A stretch of DNA of 64,000 bases from Acidimicrobiaceae bacterium (GTDB taxonomy: Bacteria > Actinomycetota > Acidimicrobiia > Acidimicrobiales > Aldehydirespiratoraceae): NCBI GenBank assembly GCA_009843915.1, contig VYCM01000141.1, positions 31,152-95,151 on the forward strand, read 5' to 3'. The notes beneath the pieces were generated by a model. The model had not been told where the DNA came from. It made no database searches and saw only the letters and a list, made by a program, of their open reading frames with translations. Below, piece by piece: positions 26,270-35,265 of this stretch. The translations under genes were made by a program, and so were the position numbers. Positions within the stretch are counted from its first letter, which is position 1, and the number at the start of each line of letters is the position of its first letter.

Positions 26270-27256
26270 GTGGAACCGGTAGCGGTTGACGCCATGGGGG
26301 GCGACCGAGCCCCTGCGGAGATCGTGGCCGGAGCCCGGCGCGCTGCCGACGAGTTGGGGATCCCGGTGGTGCTGGTGGGGCGGCCCGACGAGTTGGGCGA
26401 CACCGGCGGCCTGGAGGTGATCGAGGCTTCCGAAGTAATTCCGATGGACGCGGAGCCGGGATCGAGCGTGCGCACGATGAAGGACTCGTCACTCGTGCGG
26501 GCGGCTGAGGCGGTGCGGGACGGCCGGGCTTCGGCGATGGTGTCGGCAGGCAACACGGGCGCCGCCATGGGCTCTGCGCTGCTGCGTATGGGCCGCATTC
26601 GCGGTATAGCCCGTCCGGCGATCGCCACGCCGATCCCCACTCCGGGCGCCAGTCCCACCACCATGCTCGACGCGGGCGCCAACGCGGAGTGCCGACCGGA
26701 GTGGCTCGTGCAGTTCGCCCGGATGGGCTCGGTCTACGCCCGCGACCGCTTCGGCATCGAGCAGCCCCGGGTCGGCCTGCTGTCGATAGGCGAGGAGGCC
26801 GGCAAGGGCAACGACTTCACCAAGACCGTCTTCGAACTGCTCTCCAACGGCCGGTGGGCCGGCGACGTTGGAGCGGACTGGATCGGCAACGTGGAGGGCC
26901 GCGACATCATGACTTCCACCGTCGACGTGGTCGTGACCGACGGCTTCACCGGCAACGTGACCCTCAAGGCGCTGGAGGGAGCGCTGCGGGCCCTGTTCGG
27001 CCGGTTGCTGGTGGCCATTGACACCGACGACACCTCTCGCCGGGCCGGGGACATGCTGGCCCCGGCCCTCGACGAGATGGCGCGAGAGCTTCACCCCGAC
27101 GGTGTCGGCGGCGCGCTGCTGCTAGGGGTGCGGGGCGTGTGCGTGATCTCGCACGGTGCCAGCAGCGCCGCCGCAGTGATGAACGCCATCAGGGTGGCCC
27201 GCGAGATGGTCGCCGCGGGCATGGTGGACCACATCGCGGCTATCGCTCGCGGATAG
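26270..27256 (+). CDS. plsX: Phosphate acyltransferase PlsX
   Basis: A 328-residue enzyme converting acyl-ACP and phosphate to acyl-phosphate, the first step of the PlsX/PlsY phosphatidate pathway. Diagnostic stretches are 'VAVDAMGGDRAPAEIV' at the N-terminus, 'SAGNTGAAMGSALLRMGRI', 'MLDAGANAECRPEWL' and 'NVEGRDIM'. The GTG start at 26270 gives the family's usual N-terminus. It lies just downstream of rpmF and before acpP. The fakA-like gene of the same locus could supply acyl-phosphates as well. Confidence 0.95.
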   Translation: MEPVAVDAMGGDRAPAEIVAGARRAADELGIPVVLVGRPDELGDTGGLEVIEASEVIPMDAEPGSSVRTMKDSSLVRAAEAVRDGRASAMVSAGNTGAAMGSALLRMGRIRGIARPAIATPIPTPGASPTTMLDAGANAECRPEWLVQFARMGSVYARDRFGIEQPRVGLLSIGEEAGKGNDFTKTVFELLSNGRWAGDVGADWIGNVEGRDIMTSTVDVVVTDGFTGNVTLKALEGALRALFGRLLVAIDTDDTSRRAGDMLAPALDEMARELHPDGVGGALLLGVRGVCVISHGASSAAAVMNAIRVAREMVAAGMVDHIAAIARG

Positions 27257-27289
27257 CCGGGTGTCGGAGGCTGGTCGCATCCCTAACGA

Positions 27290-27295
27290 TATGGT
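27290..27295 (+). promoter_or_regulatory. Candidate -10 element of acpP-rnc
   Basis: TATGGT just after plsX would start a transcript near 27302, with GGAGG (27327-27331) as ribosome-binding site for the ATG at 27337. Confidence 0.35.
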
Positions 27296-27336
27296 TGTGG
27301 GCTGCATCGACGACAGAGCGACGCACGGAGGCGCCG

Positions 27337-27627
27337 ATGCCGGCAGAAACCCATGTGGAGCAGGCACCAATGGGGCGTGAGGAGGTTCTGGCGCTGATTC
27401 GGGACCGTCTTGCGGACATCCTGGAGATCGATCCCTCCGATATCGCAGAGGGAGCCTCATTCGCCGACGACCTCGACGCCGACTCGCTGGCGCTCATAGA
27501 GCTGGTGGAGGGGATCGAGGAGGAGTTGGCCGAGCGGGCAGTCGGCTTTCGCATCGAGGACGAGGACCTGGAAGATCTGCGCTCCGTCCGTGACGCCGTT
27601 GACTACGTCGTAGCGAAGCTGGGTTGA
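27337..27627 (+). CDS. acpP: Acyl carrier protein
   Basis: A 96-residue acidic four-helix protein with the 4'-phosphopantetheine attachment motif 'DLDADSLALIEL' (Ser50). It shuttles acyl chains in fatty-acid synthesis and supplies acyl-ACP to PlsX, its neighbour. The ~15-residue N-terminal extension and the insert 'ERAVGFRIEDEDLEDLRSV' are longer than in E. coli ACP. ATG 27337 was chosen over longer upstream starts because GGAGG precedes it. Its TGA overlaps the rnc start (TTGA). Confidence 0.9.
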   Translation: MPAETHVEQAPMGREEVLALIRDRLADILEIDPSDIAEGASFADDLDADSLALIELVEGIEEELAERAVGFRIEDEDLEDLRSVRDAVDYVVAKLG

Positions 27628-28346
27628 CGGTCCACACCGCTCCCGCTGGCGTTGTGGCGCTCATGGACCGGCTCGGCCACCGGTTCGGCGACGCCGCGTT
27701 GCTCGAGCTTGCCCTCACCCACCGCTCCTGGTGCGCTGAGCACTCGGGGTCGTCCTCCAACGAACGGTTGGAGTTCCTCGGCGACGCGGTCTTGGGCCTC
27801 GTGGTGACGCAGAGGCTCTACTCGCGTTTCGGCCACTGGTCCGAAGGCGACCTGGCCAAGACCCGTGCCTCTCTTGTGAACTCGGCCACGCTGGCAGAAG
27901 TGGGTCGATCGATCGGCCTCGGCGAGCTGCTGCGCCTGGGCCGGGGGGAGGTCGCATCGGGCGGTCGCCTCAAGTCGTCGATCCTGGCCGACGCGGTGGA
28001 GGCGGTCATCGGGGCCGTGTATCTCGATGGTGGCATTGACGCGGCCGACGAAGCGATCGGCCGGCTCCTGGGTTCGCGCCTCGAAGCCGCAGCCAGTGCT
28101 CCCGGCCACGCAGACTTCAAGACACGACTCCAGGAGTTGGCGGCCCATCTCGGATTCGCCCCTCCCACCTACGACGTGACCACCAGCGGGCCCGCGCACA
28201 AGATGTCGTTCGAGGCCGAGGTCCACGCCGGCAGCGCCAGCGGCACAGGCAGGGGAAGCACCAAGAAGGACGCTGAGCAACAGGCGGCCCAGATCGCCTA
28301 CGCATCTCTAACCTCAGAGGCCGAGCGGGTAGGGAGCGGTTCATGA
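27624..28346 (+). CDS. rnc: Ribonuclease III
   Basis: The 240-residue enzyme cuts double-stranded RNA in rRNA precursors and mRNAs. The catalytic signature 'NERLEFLGDAVL' spans 46-57, a second acidic cluster is 'ADAVEAVIGAVYLDGG', and a C-terminal dsRNA-binding domain includes 'GRGSTKKDAEQQAAQIAY'. The start is TTG 27624, overlapping the acpP stop; an internal GTG at 27651 or ATG at 27663 is possible. The stop overlaps the next gene by 4 bp. Confidence 0.95.
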   Translation: MTVHTAPAGVVALMDRLGHRFGDAALLELALTHRSWCAEHSGSSSNERLEFLGDAVLGLVVTQRLYSRFGHWSEGDLAKTRASLVNSATLAEVGRSIGLGELLRLGRGEVASGGRLKSSILADAVEAVIGAVYLDGGIDAADEAIGRLLGSRLEAAASAPGHADFKTRLQELAAHLGFAPPTYDVTTSGPAHKMSFEAEVHAGSASGTGRGSTKKDAEQQAAQIAYASLTSEAERVGSGS

Positions 28347-29185
28347 AGCTCGCCTTCGAGCTTCCGGAAGTCGAGACCATACGGCGGGACCTCGAACGCG
28401 AGATCATCACCCGCAAGATCAAGACGGCGGAGGCTGCGAGCATGAAATGCCTGCGCCGCTACCACACCCGCAAGGCCTTCACCTCGCAGTTGGAGGGAGC
28501 CAAGATCACCGATGTGAGGCGGGTCGGCCTCTACCTGGTGATCGAGCTGAGCACCGAGCTGCTGCTTGTGCTGTCGCTTGGCTCGTCGGGCTCGCCTCGC
28601 CGCAACGCCAACAAGCATCCCAAGGTCGCGGGAACCGAGGTGGTGATTTCGTTCACCCAGTACGGCCAGCTTCGCTTCGTGGACACCGAAGGCACCGGAC
28701 AGCTGTTCGTGGTGCCCGCCGATGAGTTCCTGTCGGCTGTGCCTGAAGTCACCGGCTACGGCCTCGATCCTGTAGCCACCCCCATCTCCTGGACCGAGAT
28801 GGGCCGTCTGCTGCTCCAGAGGGACACGAAGCTCAAGACCCTCATCACCGACGACAACTTCGTGGTCGGTGTCGGTGACATCTACGCCGACGAGATCCTG
28901 TTCGAGGCGGGGCTGCGCTTCGACCGGGTCTCCAACACACTCTCCACCCAGGAGATCCGCCGCCTTCACCGGTCGCTGGTCGGCACCATGCACGACGCCA
29001 TGAAGTACCGGGGGACGTCGGTGCCGGATCGCCCCTTCCTGGATCCGTTCGGCCAGCCGGGCGGCTACGCAGGCCACCTCAAGGTGTGGGGTCGGCACGG
29101 CGAGCTGAGCGAACGGTCCAGGGCGCCGATCAAGCGAACCAAGTTCCGCGGCACCTGGACCTACTACTGCGACACCCAGGTCTGA
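28343..29185 (+). CDS. Degenerate Fpg/MutM (formamidopyrimidine-DNA glycosylase) family protein
   Basis: The 280-residue protein aligns with MutM along its length and sits at the usual rnc-mutM-smc position, but key residues are changed. Canonical Fpg starts M-P-E-L-P-E-V, with Pro2 as the nucleophile; here the start is MKLAFELPEVET, so Phe5 occupies the Pro position and the N-terminus is extended. The lysine of 'RRAKYLL' (K57 in E. coli) is Leu63. The intercalating Met of 'LGMSG' is Ser81 (LGSSG). Three of the four zinc-finger cysteines are gone; only Cys276 remains. The H2TH DNA-binding helices ('NFVVGVGDIYADEILFEAGL') are kept. It may bind DNA without glycosylase activity. Confidence 0.85.
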   Translation: MKLAFELPEVETIRRDLEREIITRKIKTAEAASMKCLRRYHTRKAFTSQLEGAKITDVRRVGLYLVIELSTELLLVLSLGSSGSPRRNANKHPKVAGTEVVISFTQYGQLRFVDTEGTGQLFVVPADEFLSAVPEVTGYGLDPVATPISWTEMGRLLLQRDTKLKTLITDDNFVVGVGDIYADEILFEAGLRFDRVSNTLSTQEIRRLHRSLVGTMHDAMKYRGTSVPDRPFLDPFGQPGGYAGHLKVWGRHGELSERSRAPIKRTKFRGTWTYYCDTQV

Positions 29186-29231
29186 GCCTCTAACACGGGT
29201 GGGGATGCCCGGATCCGCGATTGGGCGGAAC

Positions 29232-29237
29232 TAGCGT
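29232..29237 (+). promoter_or_regulatory. Candidate -10 element of smc
   Basis: TAGCGT ends 7 nt before the GTG at 29245, which begins the conserved SMC N-terminus; this supports that start over TTG 29221. Confidence 0.4.
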
Positions 29238-29244
29238 CGCGCCC

Positions 29245-32200
29245 GTGTATCTGAAGACGCTGACGCTGAAGGGCTTCAAGTCCTTCGCCGAGCCGGCCTC
29301 CATCCGGCTGGAGCCTGGCGTCACCGTGGTCGTCGGCCCCAACGGCAGCGGCAAGTCGAACGTAGTGGACGCGGTGGCATGGGTTCTGGGCGCCCAGGCG
29401 CCGAGCGCGGTTCGCTCCACACGGATGGACGACGTGATCTTCGCGGGCACGGCCCACAAGCCTCCACTGGGCCGGGCCGAGGTGTCGCTGACCATCGACA
29501 ACTCCGACGGCATGCTGCCCTTGGCTGCCAGTGAGGTCCAGATAACCCGCACCCTGTTCCGCAACGGCGAGTCGACCTACGGGCTGAACGGCACTCCGTG
29601 CCGGCTGCTGGACATCCTTGAACTGCTGTCCGACACGGGCGTGGGTCGCCAGCAGCACATGATCGTGTCCCAGAGCCAGATCGACGCGGTGCTCAACGCC
29701 CGTCCCACCGATCGCCGGGTGGTGGTGGAGGAGGCGGCTGGGATTCTCAAGTACCGCAAGAGGCGGGAACGGGCTGAGCGACGCCTGCTTGCCACCGACG
29801 GCGACCTGACCCGGATGAGCGACCTGCTGAGGGAGGTGCGACGGCGGTTACGCCCCTTGCAGAAGCAGGCTGAGGCAGCCCGGCGGCACGCCGATCTGCT
29901 CGCTGAGCTGGAGGTGCTGCGGGTGCATCTGGCCGGCTGCGAGATCTCGGATCTGCGGGAGCGGCTGCGGGCTCACAAGGACGAGAGCGAGGCCCGAGCG
30001 ACCGAACAAGCCGACCTGCGAACCGAACTCGACGCTCTCAGCGAAGGGGTTGCCGCCGACGAGCAACGGCTGGCCCGGCACGGGATGGACGATCATTCGG
30101 AGCGCCTCGCCCGCATCGAGGGCCTCCGGGCCAGGGCGGCGGGGCTGGCTGCGGTCGCGGTGGAGCGCCAGCGTGGTATCGAGCATCAGAGGGCCGCCCT
30201 CGCCGACCATGAGCTGGCCGCGGGACTGCAAGCGGAGCTGGAGCGCAGCCGCAGCGAGCTCTCCGCGGTCGTGTTGTCCGCGGGCGCGGCCGATTCGGAT
30301 CGCCTCCACCTAGAGGAGATGAAGGAACGCCTGGAAGCGGACCGGGCCGCGTTCGAGGCCCGATGGGGCGACCACGGTGGGTTCGACCTGGATGCGGCCA
30401 GCGAGGCTGCCGGGGCCAGGGGCGAACTGACTGCGCTTCAGTCGACGATCGAGCTCAACGAATCGGAGCGGGACCGTCTCGCCCAGCGCTGGGAAGCATC
30501 CGAGCGTCGCCTGCAGGACTTGGCCGGCCAACTAGATCGACAGCGCCGCGAGCAAGAGGGATGCAGCGACGAGATCACCGCCCTTCGGGCGGAGCTCGCG
30601 GCGGCAGAAGCAGCTCGCGCCGATGGCGAGAGTGCCCTGGAGGACGCCGTCGAGGCTCGTTCAGCGGCCCAGAGCGACTTGCGGCACTGGGCCGCTCGAA
30701 GCGAGGCGCTCGCCATGGCCCTCGATCAGTCCGCGGGGCCGGTGCCGGTCGACGTGCAGGCCGCAGCCGACGGTGTCCTGGGGTTGCTGGGCGATCTCGT
30801 GGACGTGGATTCCGGCCTCGAAGCAGCCTTCGCGGCCGCCGCGGGGGACACAGTCGGCGCCGTCGTCGTGAGGCACGCCGCCGCGGCGCGTCGCGTGCTC
30901 GACAGCGTGGAGGCCAGCGACGTCGGCGCGGCGGTGATCGCGTTGGAAGGCAACGGCACCGACGGCGCGAAGCCCTCGCCGGTAGCCCGGCTCGGGCTGG
31001 AGCCGTTGAGGGGCCGGGTGCAAGCCGCCGATCCGGATGTGGACCGACTGCTGGACGTGTTGCTCGACTCCACGGTCCTCGTCGACGGCGATTGGCGGGC
31101 CGCGGCCGACGTGTGGATGCGGCACCCCGGCGTCGTGGTGGTCACACCGGCCGGTGACCGGTTGAGCAGCAGAGGCTGGCGACTCGGCGTGCACGGCGCC
31201 GCCGGACTCCGGCCCGCGCTGGCAGAGGCGGATCAGAGGCTCGAGGCCGCAAGGGCAGTCGCCGAACAGGCGGAGGCCGGATGCGATCTGGCCCGGAGCA
31301 GACTGGAGGAGAGTCGGGGGCATGTCGACGAAATCGGCCGCCGGCTGGCCGCGTCCGAACTCGCCGAGTCGTCGTCGGCCGACGCCATCCACCGCACCGA
31401 GTCGGATCGGCGCGACCTCGACACCACGACCAGCGCCCTGCGCGACCACTTGGCGGAGACCTCCCGCCGGCTGGAGGAGGCCGTCTCGCGGGTCGTAGAG
31501 ATCAAGTCCCGCCTGCCCGAGCTGGAGGCAGCCGAGGCGCAAGCACTCCAGCGGAACCGCCAGGCGGCTGAGGCCCGCGCCGGCCTCGACCGGCGTGCGT
31601 CGGAGCTGGCGGCCCGGGCGGCCGACCAGAGCGCGACCGACGCCGGGTTGGAGCAGCGCCAGCAGATGCTGGGTGCCCGCGTCACAGAATTGGAGGAGCG
31701 GCTGGCCGTCTACCACTCCTCCCGGGCCGCGGCCGAGGGTCGTCTGGCCGTGCTCGAGCGCGAGGCGACGGTGCTCGAAACGCTCCGGCGGGCGGTGGAA
31801 GAGCGGACGGGGATCCTGAACGCCGGACTTGCCGAGATACGAGAAGTCCGTCGCCGGCACTCCGACGAAGTCAGGGCGCTGGCCGCCAACCTCGACGACC
31901 TACGGCGCCGGCAGGCCGATGCCGAGAGTCGCTACGAGACCCTCCGCCAGACCGAGAGCCGGCACGACATAGAGGAAGCCGAGCTCCGCACGCGGTTGCA
32001 GACGGCGGTCGAGCGCCTGCGCGACACCTACGGCCTGACCCCGCACGACGCCGCATCCGCGCAGCTGCCGGAGCTGCCCGACGGGCTCGACCCGGGGCAG
32101 CGGGTGGATCAACTGACCACTGAGTTGGAGATCATGGGCCCGGTCAATCCTCTGGCTCTGGCCGAGTACGACGAGCTCTACGAGCGCCACGAGTTGCTGA

Positions 32201-32736
32201 GCGGCCAACTGGACGACATCCGCGCCGCCCGCCGCGACCTCAACCGGGTGATCCGCTCGATCGACGGCGAGATCAAGACCGTGTTCAGCTCGGCCTTCGT
32301 CGATGTGGCCGCCAACTTCGAGGTGCTGTTCGAGGCGCTGTTCCCGGGCGGCGAGGGACGCCTCAGCCTCACCGAACCCGACGACCTCCTCGACACCGGC
32401 ATCGAGATCTCGGCCAAGCCTTCCGGCAAGAACGTGAAGCGGTTGTCGCTGCTCTCGGGCGGCGAGCGGACGCTGGCCGCGCTGGCCTTCCTGTTCGCGG
32501 TGTTCCGCAGCCGGCCGTCGCCCTTCTACGTGATGGATGAGGTGGAGGCCGCTCTCGACGACGTGAACCTGCACCGCTTCCTCACCCTCATCGACGAGTT
32601 CCGCTCCGACGCCCAGCTGGTGATCGTCACCCACCAGAAGCGGACCATGGAGGCGGCCGACTGCCTGCAGGGGGTCTCGATGAAGCCCGGCGGCTCGTCG
32701 ATGGTGGTGTCGGAACGGGTATCCGACGCCGCATAG
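29245..32736 (+). CDS. smc: Chromosome segregation protein SMC
   Basis: An ~1163-residue SMC ATPase. GTG 29245 gives the standard 'YLKTLTLKGFKSFA' start. Walker A is GPNGSGKS (31-38). Long Glu/Arg/Ala-rich coiled coils flank a hinge around residues 500-660 ('GVLGLLGDLVDVDSGLEAAF'). The C-terminal head carries the signature 'LLSGGERTLAALAFLFAVF' and Walker B 'PFYVMDEVEAALDD'. It loads at parS with ScpAB, which are not in this window, to individualise daughter chromosomes. It is flanked by the Fpg-like gene and the HtrA-like gene. Confidence 0.97.
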   Translation: MYLKTLTLKGFKSFAEPASIRLEPGVTVVVGPNGSGKSNVVDAVAWVLGAQAPSAVRSTRMDDVIFAGTAHKPPLGRAEVSLTIDNSDGMLPLAASEVQITRTLFRNGESTYGLNGTPCRLLDILELLSDTGVGRQQHMIVSQSQIDAVLNARPTDRRVVVEEAAGILKYRKRRERAERRLLATDGDLTRMSDLLREVRRRLRPLQKQAEAARRHADLLAELEVLRVHLAGCEISDLRERLRAHKDESEARATEQADLRTELDALSEGVAADEQRLARHGMDDHSERLARIEGLRARAAGLAAVAVERQRGIEHQRAALADHELAAGLQAELERSRSELSAVVLSAGAADSDRLHLEEMKERLEADRAAFEARWGDHGGFDLDAASEAAGARGELTALQSTIELNESERDRLAQRWEASERRLQDLAGQLDRQRREQEGCSDEITALRAELAAAEAARADGESALEDAVEARSAAQSDLRHWAARSEALAMALDQSAGPVPVDVQAAADGVLGLLGDLVDVDSGLEAAFAAAAGDTVGAVVVRHAAAARRVLDSVEASDVGAAVIALEGNGTDGAKPSPVARLGLEPLRGRVQAADPDVDRLLDVLLDSTVLVDGDWRAAADVWMRHPGVVVVTPAGDRLSSRGWRLGVHGAAGLRPALAEADQRLEAARAVAEQAEAGCDLARSRLEESRGHVDEIGRRLAASELAESSSADAIHRTESDRRDLDTTTSALRDHLAETSRRLEEAVSRVVEIKSRLPELEAAEAQALQRNRQAAEARAGLDRRASELAARAADQSATDAGLEQRQQMLGARVTELEERLAVYHSSRAAAEGRLAVLEREATVLETLRRAVEERTGILNAGLAEIREVRRRHSDEVRALAANLDDLRRRQADAESRYETLRQTESRHDIEEAELRTRLQTAVERLRDTYGLTPHDAASAQLPELPDGLDPGQRVDQLTTELEIMGPVNPLALAEYDELYERHELLSGQLDDIRAARRDLNRVIRSIDGEIKTVFSSAFVDVAANFEVLFEALFPGGEGRLSLTEPDDLLDTGIEISAKPSGKNVKRLSLLSGGERTLAALAFLFAVFRSRPSPFYVMDEVEAALDDVNLHRFLTLIDEFRSDAQLVIVTHQKRTMEAADCLQGVSMKPGGSSMVVSERVSDAA

Positions 32737-32778
32737 GGAATGGAGACCGCCGCTCACGGTTCTCTCACCTGCTCGGCC

Positions 32779-32784
32779 TAGCTT
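32779..32784 (+). promoter_or_regulatory. Candidate -10 element of the HtrA-like gene
   Basis: TAGCTT precedes ATG 32794 by 9 nt, the same hexamer and distance as at 12490 and 43793. Confidence 0.45.
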
Positions 32785-32793
32785 CTAAGGCGG

Positions 32794-34020
32794 ATGCAGG
32801 ACTCTGAAACTGCCAGCCGGACCGCGGTGGTCAGGCCGCCCGAGGCCGCCGTTGCGGCCCGACGCCCCGCCTGGAAGGTCGCGGGGGCACTGGTACTGGC
32901 CTGCCTGGTCCTGGTTGCCGGTACCGCGCTCGGGTTGGTCCTGTTCGATGACCCGCAGAGCGCCGGGCCGGACCCCCAGATGAGGCTGGCCTCGCCAGAC
33001 GAGATCACCCCCGAGCCGGCAGCCGCGGCCGTCTCAGAGGAGGCCGCGACTCCAGACGAGCAGGTTGTTGCCTTGGCCGAGTCGATCCTCGACGCGGCCG
33101 CCGCGCAGTACCCCGCCCCCGTCGTCTCCGAGGAGCCGGTGGTGGCCGTGGCCGAGGCCCTGAGCCCCTCGGTCGTGCTCGTCGAGGTCGATGCGCCGAT
33201 CGGATTCGGGCTGGGCTCCGGAATCGTGTGGGACGCGCAGAACGGGTACATCGTCACCAACTACCACGTCGTCGAAGGCGTCGACGACGTGGTCGTCACG
33301 TTGTCGGACGGGACCCGTCTCGACGGCGAGGTCGTCGGTGGGTCGTCCGGGCACGACGTGGCGGTGGTACGGGTTGATCCGGGGGCTGCTGAATTGGTGG
33401 CCGCCACCTTCGCGCCCGCCTCGTCGGTGAGGGTGGGCCAGCTGGCGGTGGCCATCGGCAGCCCTCTCGGCCTGACCGGCACGGTCACCGCTGGGATCGT
33501 GAGCGCGGTGAGGATCCAGGTCCAGGGAGGTTCCGACCCCAACTCGCCGGTGCCGGTGGAGATGATCCAGACCGACGCCGCCATCAATCGCGGCAACTCC
33601 GGCGGCGCCCTGGCCGACTGGCAGGGGCGGGTAATCGGAATGAACACGATGATCCAAACCACTTCAGGCGGCAACATCGGCTTGGGCTTCGCCGTCCCCA
33701 GTGACACTGTGGATCTGATCGCCACCCGCATCGTCAAGGGGGAGTCGCTGGAGCTCGGGTATCTCGGGATCAGCGGCCGGGCCGCCGAGGGCGACATCGC
33801 CGGGGTGGTAGTGGTCGAAGTCCTGTCCGGATCCCCGGCCGACGAGGCGGGCCTGCTGGCCGGCGACATCATCGTCAGTCTCGACTCCGAGCACATGAAC
33901 GACATCGCGGAACTGGCAGCCGCCATCAAGTTGCGCCGGCCCGGAGAGGCTGTCGTGTTGATCATCAGGCGGGGCGACGACGTCTACGTCGCCACGGCAG
34001 TGCTGGACGCGCTGGGATGA
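32794..34020 (+). CDS. HtrA/DegP-like S1C serine protease with PDZ domain
   Basis: The 408-residue protein is anchored by a single N-terminal TM helix (about 29-51) and carries an acidic linker, a trypsin-like protease domain and one PDZ domain (about 315-405, 'LGISGRAAEGDIAGVVVVEV'). The catalytic triad is visible: His158 (TNYHVVEG), Asp188 (GHDVAVV) and Ser269 (NRGNSGGAL). It should act outside the membrane on misfolded or signalling proteins. Actinobacterial genomes usually hold several such proteases. An unusual feature is its insertion between smc and ftsY, which are normally adjacent; the start has its own likely promoter. Confidence 0.93.
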   Translation: MQDSETASRTAVVRPPEAAVAARRPAWKVAGALVLACLVLVAGTALGLVLFDDPQSAGPDPQMRLASPDEITPEPAAAAVSEEAATPDEQVVALAESILDAAAAQYPAPVVSEEPVVAVAEALSPSVVLVEVDAPIGFGLGSGIVWDAQNGYIVTNYHVVEGVDDVVVTLSDGTRLDGEVVGGSSGHDVAVVRVDPGAAELVAATFAPASSVRVGQLAVAIGSPLGLTGTVTAGIVSAVRIQVQGGSDPNSPVPVEMIQTDAAINRGNSGGALADWQGRVIGMNTMIQTTSGGNIGLGFAVPSDTVDLIATRIVKGESLELGYLGISGRAAEGDIAGVVVVEVLSGSPADEAGLLAGDIIVSLDSEHMNDIAELAAAIKLRRPGEAVVLIIRRGDDVYVATAVLDALG

Positions 34021-34054
34021 CGCAGCTCATCGCCGTTGTGCTGGACGTGTCGCC

Positions 34055-35182
34055 ATGACGCTGCTCCTCGCTGCGGACCTCGACGGGGGTGGTATGACGC
34101 CGCTCATCGTGGCTGGCCTGGTCGCGTTGGCGGTCGCGCTGGTCGTCGCGGCCATCGTCGTGCTCAGACGCCGCCGGTCGCGGGCCCCTGGTGCCGGTGA
34201 CGGTGCGACCGCGGTGGGCGACGCCGCCGATCGGGTGATCGGCCGGTTGGCCGATCGGGCTGCTGGAGCCGCCGACGTTCCTGCCCCCTCACTGCGTGAC
34301 CGCCTGTCGCGGGCGCGCACCGCGCTGACCGGACCGTTGACCTCCGCATTGGAGCGGACCTCGGTCTCCGAAGAAGCCTGGACCGAAGTGACCGAGGCTC
34401 TGATCAGGGCCGACGTCGGGTTGGCAACCAGTTCTGAGATCGTGGATTCGGCGAGGGCGCGGACCGGAGCTGCCGGCGATGACCCTGCGGCAGCGAAGGC
34501 CGCGCTGCAAGCCGAACTGCGCGAACGGCTTGGGGGCTTCGACCGGTCACTGGCTCGCCGCGGCGATGGAGAGCGCCCGTCGGTATGGCTGTTCGTCGGG
34601 GTCAACGGCACGGGAAAGACCACCACTATCGGCAAGCTCGCCAAGCGTGAGGCTGACGCCGGCAGCCGGGTGGTGCTGGCCGCAGGCGACACGTTCCGGG
34701 CCGCGGCCTCGGACCAACTGGCCATGTGGGCGGAGCGTTCCTCGGCCCATATCGTGCGGGGCGCCGCCGGTGCCGACCCCGCGTCTGTGGTGTACGACGC
34801 AGTCGAGTCGGCTGCGGCCAGAGGGGCGGATCTGGTGCTGGCTGACACCGCTGGTCGCTTCCACACCGAACAGAACCTCATGGCCGAGTTGCAGAAAGTG
34901 CGACGGGTGGCAGACTCCGGCTCGGGCGTTGTCGCCGAGACCCTTCTGGTGCTCGATGCCACCACCGGTCAGAACGGCTTGGCCCAAGCGCAGCAGTTCA
35001 CCGAGGCCGTCGACGTCACGGGGGTGGTGCTCACCAAGCTGGACGGCTCGGCCAAGGGTGGGATCGTGGTGGCTGTGCAGGCCGAACTCGGAGTGCCGGT
35101 GAAGCTTGTCGGAGTCGGCGAGGGGATCGCCGACCTTGTGCCCTTCGACACCTCGGAGTTCGTGGACGCCCTCTTCGCCTAG
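34055..35182 (+). CDS. ftsY: Signal recognition particle receptor FtsY
   Basis: A 375-residue SRP receptor GTPase. An N-terminal hydrophobic helix (about 16-37) followed by a basic 'RRRRSR' anchors it, as in actinobacterial FtsY, in place of the long acidic A domain of E. coli. The NG domain follows: P-loop GVNGTGKT (182-189), 'DTAGRFHTEQNLMAEL' (G3) and 'LTKLDGSAKGG' (G4). It docks ribosome-SRP complexes at the membrane. Start ATG 34055; other in-frame ATGs near codon 14 are possible. Confidence 0.95.
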   Translation: MTLLLAADLDGGGMTPLIVAGLVALAVALVVAAIVVLRRRRSRAPGAGDGATAVGDAADRVIGRLADRAAGAADVPAPSLRDRLSRARTALTGPLTSALERTSVSEEAWTEVTEALIRADVGLATSSEIVDSARARTGAAGDDPAAAKAALQAELRERLGGFDRSLARRGDGERPSVWLFVGVNGTGKTTTIGKLAKREADAGSRVVLAAGDTFRAAASDQLAMWAERSSAHIVRGAAGADPASVVYDAVESAAARGADLVLADTAGRFHTEQNLMAELQKVRRVADSGSGVVAETLLVLDATTGQNGLAQAQQFTEAVDVTGVVLTKLDGSAKGGIVVAVQAELGVPVKLVGVGEGIADLVPFDTSEFVDALFA

Positions 35183-35183
35183 A

Positions 35184-35237
35184 GCCCGAATTGGCAGCGG
35201 AGGGTTCTCTTTCGGGCATTCTGGGCTGCCAGTTCGG
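35184..35237 (+). promoter_or_regulatory. Inverted repeat with two mutually exclusive hairpins between ftsY and ffh
   Basis: CCGAATTGGCAGC (35186-35198) pairs with GCTGCCAGTTCGG (35225-35237) over 13 bp with one G-U. The same left arm can instead pair as GCCCGAA (35184-35190) with TTCGGGC (35211-35217). No U-tract follows. It could be a terminator for ftsY or a switch-like leader; the small SRP RNA motif is not present. Confidence 0.5.
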
Positions 35238-35259
35238 ACGTGCGGGTCTCCCTGGTCGG

Positions 35260-35265
35260 TAATGT
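35260..35265 (+). promoter_or_regulatory. Candidate -10 element of ffh
   Basis: TAATGT ends 9 nt before ATG 35275, downstream of the inverted repeat, so ffh could be transcribed leaderless and separately from ftsY. Confidence 0.4.
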
